Shown here piece after piece: positions 57,940-64,000 of a stretch of DNA of 64,000 nucleotides. The first letter of the stretch is position 1; each line of letters starts with the position of its first letter. Position numbers and translations under genes: made by a program. Below the pieces are notes generated by a model, which did no database searches, was not told where the DNA came from, and saw only the letters and a list, made by a program, of their open reading frames with translations. The DNA comes from Mactra quadrangularis (lineage: Eukaryota > Mollusca > Bivalvia > Venerida > Mactridae). The stretch lies in assembly GCA_025267735.1 (NCBI GenBank), contig CM046303.1, positions 31,224,380 through 31,288,379 on the forward strand, given 5' to 3'.

Positions 57940-60900
57940 GCGTTTGTTTACTGTTGATGACGTCATACTGCCTGGCAGTAAATGGAGCATCATGTCAAGA
58001 TCTTGATCACATTGCTTGTGTAAACATGGCTCAACAGAATCCCAACATGTGTTCAGATCATACATTATCAATGCAAGTGTGTCCTCAATATTGTGGGAAC
58101 TGTCGTAAGTATGTTTTATGGCATTATATTTCTGCCACCGGATAACTACATAACTAATATGCTAATTAATTGGTTAAATAGTTACTTATTTACTTAACTA
58201 GGTAACCCGATAATTAACTTGCTAATTAATTGTTATCTGATGGCAGAAATATGCGTCGGGTCCAAACCCACATACCTGGCGTAAAAACAAACTGAGCAAA
58301 AAACCACAAAAAGCATCTGTTCAATATTGTACTCATGGGCGGATCCAGCGGGGGGGGGGGTTTCAGGGGGTACGACCCCCCCCCCCTAGAATTTGGAAAA
58401 TGTTATTGTCCATTAGTGTATTTCTTGCCTGTAAGTCATTTTTAAGTAGCATGAAGCAATTTTCTCGGTGCTTAACTAAGATTTGATGGTTACGTAGTTT
58501 TTATTATCAATTTGTTGCATTTTTTTCTGCAAATTGTATAATGTGATTGTGGTTCGAGGTTCGAACCCCCTTAGAAAATTTCGGACCCCCCTAGAAAAGT
58601 TCGGACCCCCTTTAGAAAAAAATCCTGGATCCGCCCATGGTACAGCTTTGTTATTACCGATAATGGTTATTTAAGTAATTGATCTTCCACATTCTCTCCG
58701 CAGCGGTTATTTCCCGGTGAATCAATAATGTAAAGTCATTCGAAACTCCTCGGCCATTCGCTACGAATAATCTCGAATATATTTACCCTGGTTCCCTGGA
58801 CTAATGTGGACTAATATCACAACGTTGGATAAATATTTTCGGATCAGTCATCTTGAAATGCGTTTTACATCATGAACTGCAGAGTCAAGTTTTTGGTCCA
58901 TATCTCAATTAACGCAAATTTAAGAGTAAGAATACATGTGTTTGATCTTGCATTGTGCCTTTTGGAGTTCGTTACCTTTTTAAATGTTTGTTCTTGTTTT
59001 GTTTGAAAGGTTCAACACATATCCGTTAGGAATGTCAACTTGAAAAGACATTGATTGAGTGTCATATTAGAAACACGTCAAGTAATTTTTGTAGTGTTTT
59101 ATTTACAGCCTTACTTTGCTATACTTGTCATGCAACTGCTAACAACGTTAGTCAATGTAATACAGTAACTTGTGACAATGGACAGGTAATGTACATACAC
59201 CTGGGCGGATCCAGGATTTTTTTCTAGGGGGGGATCCGAACTTTTCTAGGGAGGGGGGTCCTAACCTCGAACCACAACCATATAATACACATATTGCAGA
59301 AAAAATGCAACATATTGATAATAAAAACTACATAACCATTACATTTATGTTTAGCACTGAGAAAAATTGCTCAATACTACTTAAAAATGACTTACAAGCA
59401 AGAAATACACTAATGGACGGGTACATTCTCCGAATTCTAGGGGGGGAGTCCGGACCCCCTGGCCCCGCAGCTGGATCCGCCCATGCATACACAACACATA
59501 CACATCATAGAACAAGTCTTTGTAATTAGGGACTTCAGTCAGTTATCTTTCCCAGATAAAATCTGAAGCAATCCAATTGGTGAGTATGTCCTTACAGTTG
59601 GAATCCTCGGGTTTTATCATTGAATTTCTATGTAAGGATAACAAAATATTTCTTCTAATATATTTCTTATTAATGAAGATAATAAACAAAGTGGTGAAAT
59701 TTAGATTTAGATTTTTTTTACCCTAAAATACTTAGCTTAAATTTCATACAAATTAAATGATTTACAAAAAAAAATTTAAGATTAATTTTGGCAAACCGAC
59801 ATTGAAAAGTAAGAGTACAATCCGAGTAATCCAACTAATAGGACCTATCTACTAGAAGAGTATACAAGAGGAAATAACTGACTAAGGTCCCTTCTTAAGT
59901 GCTTTTCCTTAAAATTATTCAAGGACAGGGAAGCTACAAACAGGGTTGACAAACATCAATGATAGCGGTGAAATATCACCTAGATCTCCTATCCAATAAA
60001 CTGCGCTCAATGTGCTCAAAAATGGAACACTCGTCCTATGTCAACTTCTTGTGTACCTCTTTGGTACTTGAAAGAACGTACTCTCCAATGCTTCGGTTCG
60101 AAAGATTCACTCGTTCACTGTACTGTATTCACTGAGCTGCGAGGGGGGCGTAGAATGAACGCAATCTAGTCTCCTGCGCTGTAGGTCCACAAAGGTGGCT
60201 TGTCTATACTATATACGCACATATAATCATATACCTTTATGGCGACCGAAACTTGTTTGAGAGATTATAACCAGCGCAGTGTTAACGTTTTTTGCGATTT
60301 TCTCGCTTAAAATATTGTACCGTGCATGTGTAATATTCTCGTACCCAGAGTCTAGAAGGATTCTCAATACTAGCTAGTATTGAGAATCCTACAAGACTCT
60401 GAGAACGAGAATGCATGTGTAACTGCTAGCTTATCAAATTTATGTTAATTATTTATAAAATCTCTTGGCCTTTTTTAGGAATGTATGATAAAGAAGAGAG
60501 GTACTCCAGACAATGATTTTGCTTACAGCATGCTTTGTGGACCAAGTGTGGTACGTAATATTCGTAATTAGATTGTTAATTTTACTATTTCTAACATAAT
60601 AAATTGCATAAATTATAATAATATGCTCAACAGAATAAGTTTAAACTAATTAAACTCTCAAACTGACATGAATAATGTTTAACCCCAAGTATTGGGTTTT
60701 AATGGAACCGGTCATGTTTATTGACACATTGTTTAAACAAGCTTCCGTCTGATTTTATTCGGCAAGGGATGACTGGATGGAAGAGTTCAATAATAACATT
60801 GACACTAGGTATAACCAGTAAGTACTTCATTGAAAATAAGTTCAAACTATTGTATCTCAAGTATAAATGCATAGTATTGTACACAAATTAACATCATTCT

Positions 60901-63608
60901 TCCGAAATAGCGCAGTCCGGAAACGATATGATCACGAATGCCCCATGCAATAATGCCTGGTTAAACAAGTTTCATCACCTTTATGTAGGAATATTCCAAA
61001 ATTCTAAAATAAAAAACTGCACTTTTATTTTATTTTAGAATAGAAGTCCGAGATATTGTGCCATGAATTCAAAGCAAGTAATACTCACGAAAATAAATAA
61101 AAGTTCAAACGACTTAATGGCTACTAGTATTACTCTGGTGCTTTAATATAGACAATGGTAGTTGAACTCATTTGGGGTACCGCTATTTCTAATATGATTA
61201 TATGAAAAATAGTTAATATTTATATGTATAAACATTATTGTATGTGACTTTCGAAAATATCTAAACATCCCTGTAATTGACAAATAGACTCTTCTTTTGT
61301 ACGTTTATCGTTTGACCCGATAAGTTAAATCAAAGCGCTGATAGTCCCGAACAAATAAAAGTCACATCTACAATAATTGTAATGTACTACTTCATAAGCA
61401 GTAAAAAGATTATGGCTGTTTTGTTTTGCATCTATTACAGATGTGTTCGGATTTCAGAAGAAGTGTCGAAAAATCACATGTACTTAAGAGAAGTATGTTT
61501 TTTGCTTGTTGTGATACTGACATGTGTAATGTGCCAACTATTTTCGATGGTTCGACACCATCAACTACAACAACCACTACAACAACACAGACTACGACGC
61601 CATCTACATTACCAACCACCGCTTCGTCATTAATTTCGAGTACGTCTATGGTGGTTTGTTCTAAATTTCATCATGTTCATACACTTTCTTTGGTTTAAAC
61701 TTATGATAGACATCGGGAAGGGCATCTATCGCCGAGGTGTTACAACAGAAAACCACTAAATTACATCCAATTTGATGATTTGCATGTCCTGAGATGTTTT
61801 CATTTGAAAAGCCTGAATATGTTAAGAATGAGCGGCGATTGATCGGCCTACTAATTTATGTTTCGGCGCATGCAAATGATATTGGTGTCATTTTAAAGTG
61901 CAAATCTTTAGCTAAGCGAATTGGCCTGTTAAAAAAAACTAAATGAAAATATGCTTACTAACTGAACTTAGGTAAAATCGATCAATTTTTAGTAATATAC
62001 CTTATATGTATATAGTTATAGTGATTTTGTTTTGGAACCGTGCCTATCGCCATTGATCTTATCAAGAAATCAAGAAAATGGTAAAGATGGCAGTAATCAT
62101 CGACTCTCGCACAATCTCGGCATCAAAACTTAAGGGAAATCAAGATCTTGCGTTTTCTGGACCAAAACAGTATCTTTTGCTAGTTAGAACTATTTTCTAT
62201 TGTAGTTAATTGATCACGTGATCCTGTAACCAACCCATCTAATACAATAATCTGTGGTTCAATTCATTTTCAGATTGTGTGAAAGACGTGGTAGTGATGT
62301 ATGAAGACTCCTATGCTATGGATGTGTACTTTCCTCTGCTGAAAAATCTACTGAAAGCATTTATATCTAAGTTAGACATTGGTCCTACAAAAACCAGAGT
62401 TGCTATGGGTATATTCTATGATACAGATGCTTCGTCTTTATGGGAATTGAATACGTAAATATACTTATATGAATCATGATTGCAAAATGACTACATGTAT
62501 ATTGAAATGTATGGCTTATGGACCACTCTACCACTGATTATAAACCATATAGGACAGTTGTCAGTCTTAGAGGGAAGTATGCGTCTAGTAATTGATTAAC
62601 AGCTAGAACCAGAAACTTAGCCTTCCCAAGATCAGTGAGTAGGTTGACTGACTGTCGTTATATAAGACATATACAATGTGTTGCTTCGGCGTTAAACCCA
62701 ACCAAAAACAGCTTGCGGAATTAATGTTCCTTGAAATTTAATTTTTACATTACACGATTTAATAGTCATTACCATGTATCTAACTGATTTATTAAATTTA
62801 TACATGCTTTGTCTAGGGTCAGTTTGCACAAACTATTCTTGTTTCATTTCTGTAGTTACAATAAACAAGGCACTAATTTCTAAACTTCTTACAGACGCAT
62901 GAAAATCGAAATATTCTTGCGCGGAGTCAAATCGGCGATAATTGCGATGTGTTGAGCGTCTTGATAAGAGGTGTTTGCCTGGTGGTGCGTAATAGAATTA
63001 TTGTAACAGAATTCAGTATTGAAACCATCCTTAAGCTTCTGGTGACTATGGGTCAAAGTCAAAGGTCATTTCTTTTTAACTATAAGAAGAAAACATCCCA
63101 ATCCTATAGAATTACTAACTTTGCAACCAAAACAGTGATTTGATTTTACATGTATTTAAAAGGTATGATAAAAACTTAAATCCTATTTTTCAGATACAAA
63201 TCTAGGGACGAACTTCTCACCGCCATTGATAGTCTCTACCCTAGACACGACGGATCTCTTATAGCTTTTAATAAGCTAGCAGTAACACATGCAATACAAC
63301 ATTTTAAGCATGATGATCGCCACAATGTCCCCAACGTGCTGGTTTTAATATCTCAAACTTCAGTCGCCATGAAGGTATCTGATTATAGCCTGTACGTTTT
63401 TAATTCGTATTCTAGCGTAGCAAAAGAAATGCGTCGTCGTTATCCAGATGTTATTACCATTGCAAACGGAGGTTCAGACAGAGAGGAGATGAGGAATATA
63501 GCAACTGATAGTAGTCATTCCTTTTATTTTCCGGAACCCACCATAGGAGTAACTGCTGTACAGTTTGAACAGACAAATAGTCAAATAGCTTCGATGATTT
63601 GTCGATGA
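57940..63608 (+). CDS. ShKT - Ly6/uPAR - Thr-rich - VWA domain protein (5' end incomplete)
   Basis: Predicted extracellular protein, function unknown. Exons: about 57940-58104, 59109-59185, 60479-60550, 61441-61639, 62274-62454 and 63194-63608 (TGA). All are GT-AG and phases are 1,0,0,1,2. From the first in-frame ATG (57957) the product would be 363 aa. Domains: a six-cysteine ShKT module (residues ~10-49, ending CPQYCGNC), a ten-cysteine LU/three-finger module (~51-128, CYTC ... CCDTDMCN), a Thr-rich, probably O-glycosylated linker (~132-165), and a VWA-like domain (~166-363; VVVMYEDSYAMD, NVLVLISQTSV, VITIANGG). The VWA metal-site DxSxS motif is not conserved. No signal peptide is visible, so an upstream exon is expected. 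ShKT modules occur in many non-toxic secreted proteins, and nothing here indicates a toxin. An ATTAAA lies at 63627-63632. Confidence 0.85.
58124..58252. mobile_element. MITE in VWA-gene intron 1
   Basis: ATATTTCTGCCACCGGATAAC is matched in inverse at the right by GTTATCTGATGGCAGAAATAT. The interior holds GCTAATTAATTG twice and TTAACTAGG. It starts 20 bp after the ShKT exon donor. Confidence 0.7.
58334..58639 (-). mobile_element. GGGCGGATCC-ended MITE, copy 1
   Basis: Ends CATGGGCGGATCCAG and CTGGATCCGCCCATG. The interior (AAGTCATTTTTAAGTAG, GGTTACGTAGTTTTTATTAT, TTTGTTGCATTTTTTTCTGC) is the reverse complement of 59201-59485. Polypurine/polypyrimidine tracts near both ends. Confidence 0.85.
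59201..59485 (+). mobile_element. GGGCGGATCC-ended MITE, copy 2
   Basis: Inverted copy of 58334-58639 about 560 bp away. Flanked by CATACAC on both sides, a probable 7-8-bp target duplication, consistent with a hAT-type origin. It starts 15 bp after the donor of the first LU exon. Confidence 0.85.
59486..60334. other. VWA-gene intron 2, no feature recognised
   Basis: Intronic, AT-rich then mixed (GC-richer at 60040-60190). No ORF or repeat that I can identify. Confidence 0.35.
60335..60412. mobile_element. 78-bp foldback with 11-bp direct repeats
   Basis: Near-perfect hairpin: ATTCTCGTACCCAGAGTCTA, GAAGGATTCTCAATACTAG, then its inverse. Direct repeats TGCATGTGTAA flank it (60323-60333 and 60412-60422), probably a target duplication. 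The outer motif is shared with 36348-36430. Confidence 0.8.
60551..61440. other. VWA-gene intron 3, unremarkable
   Basis: AT-rich intron; no structure recognised. Confidence 0.4.
61640..62273. other. VWA-gene intron 4, unremarkable
   Basis: AT-rich intron; no repeat or exon recognised. Confidence 0.4.
62518..62712 (+). repeat. SINE-A 3' half in the VWA-gene intron
   Basis: CTCTACCACTGATTATAAAC, GTTGTCAGTCTTAGAGGGAA, CAGTGAGTAGGTTGACTGAC and CGGCGTTAAACCCAACCAAA; the tRNA head is missing. Lies between the last two exons. Confidence 0.75.
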
Positions 63609-63876
63609 ATTATTACTTTATCTGGTATTAAATACTAGAAAGAATTGAATACTTGTTTGTTGCTCTCATTTTGAATATTCATTACACGGCATGCTTTTTC
63701 GTTATCATTCACTTCTATTTTACATTACATGTATTATATATCATCGAAGTACAGGGACCGCCGAAATTTTGGAGATGTACGTTTCACTGATAAATCTTAC
63801 TGTATATGTCTAATCAAAATTCGGTTACATTGATTTTGAAATGCTTTTTTTGTTTATTTTTTTATACTTTTGTAGT

Positions 63877-64000
63877 TGACTCAACAAAAGAAGCTGAAAA
63901 AAAGATGTTCACGAAAATAATTACGTTGAACTTAATCTTTGAGGCTTTGGGATATCAGATGCCGAATCTTATAAATGCTATGCAGAATTCACGATATTTG
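63877..64000 (+). CDS. Possible coding exon at window edge
   Basis: After a pyrimidine-rich stretch ending TTTTGTAG (to ~63876) one frame stays open to the window end for about 41 codons (DSTKEAEKKMFTKI, then LNLIFEALGYQMP). Amphipathic, lysine-rich composition looks protein-like. It lies 270 bases after the stop of the VWA gene. It could be an alternative last exon of that gene or an internal exon of the next gene. No family recognised; weak. Confidence 0.3.

Noticed and set aside
61410..61619. Val-rich minus-strand ORF
   Set aside because: Antisense of the Thr-rich linker exon.
62896..62958. Additional exon of the VWA gene after a TTACAG acceptor
   Set aside because: It would bring a TGA in frame after ~20 codons and cut the domain; skipping to 63194 keeps phase and completes the VWA. 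Part of it also resembles a repeat at 17285.

Overview
This is eukaryotic, AT-rich, repeat-dense animal DNA. Spliced genes with long introns, tRNA-derived SINEs, many small inverted-repeat transposons and several unrelated tandem arrays suggest a lophotrochozoan, most likely a bivalve mollusc. The phylum is inferred from repeat content and protein character, not from a database match.

Three genes can be supported exon by exon. (1) RPSA, the 40S ribosomal protein SA, lies on the minus strand: five coding exons between 26954 and 29671, plus a probable non-coding TOP-type first exon near 31.6 kb. (2) NTAN1, the N-terminal asparagine amidohydrolase of the Arg/N-degron pathway, lies on the plus strand: nine coding exons from 36599 to 51249, every splice phase consistent, 307 codons. 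(3) A secreted-type protein with the order ShKT, Ly6/uPAR (LU), Thr-rich linker, degenerate VWA lies on the plus strand: six exons from about 57940 to 63608, start not resolved. A possible exon of a further gene runs off the right edge.

Layout: 0-10 kb is non-genic. It holds a 66-bp satellite (2.87-5.40 kb), a diverged dimeric arm of the same monomer family (8.0-9.93 kb) and, between them, a decayed MULE transposase. 10-18 kb holds a short tandem array, a small MITE, a dispersed repeat, a broken Ty3/gypsy-type gag and a SINE. 18.1-22.85 kb is a 48-bp satellite interrupted by one MITE, followed by a 63-bp array and a kringle exon carrying a frameshift and a premature stop. 24.8-25.3 kb is a PIF/Harbinger-type transposase fragment. 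26.9-31.6 kb is RPSA, with a ~1.25 kb foldback in its first intron and a possible box C/D snoRNA in another. 36.6-51.2 kb is NTAN1, whose introns carry hAT-type MITEs with 8-bp target duplications, SINEs, a 210-bp palindrome and a mariner transposon with a full-length DD34D ORF nested inside an older TA-flanked MITE. 52-57.5 kb holds MITEs and 44-bp and 37-bp arrays. 57.9-63.6 kb is the ShKT-LU-VWA gene.

The genes do not form a pathway; RPSA and NTAN1 are head-to-head neighbours that may share a promoter region. The most unusual items are the ShKT-LU-VWA architecture with its lost metal site, the tandem array carrying AG|GTRAGT recursive-splice-like motifs, the nested mariner, and four neighbouring satellite blocks, three of them with monomers divisible by three.
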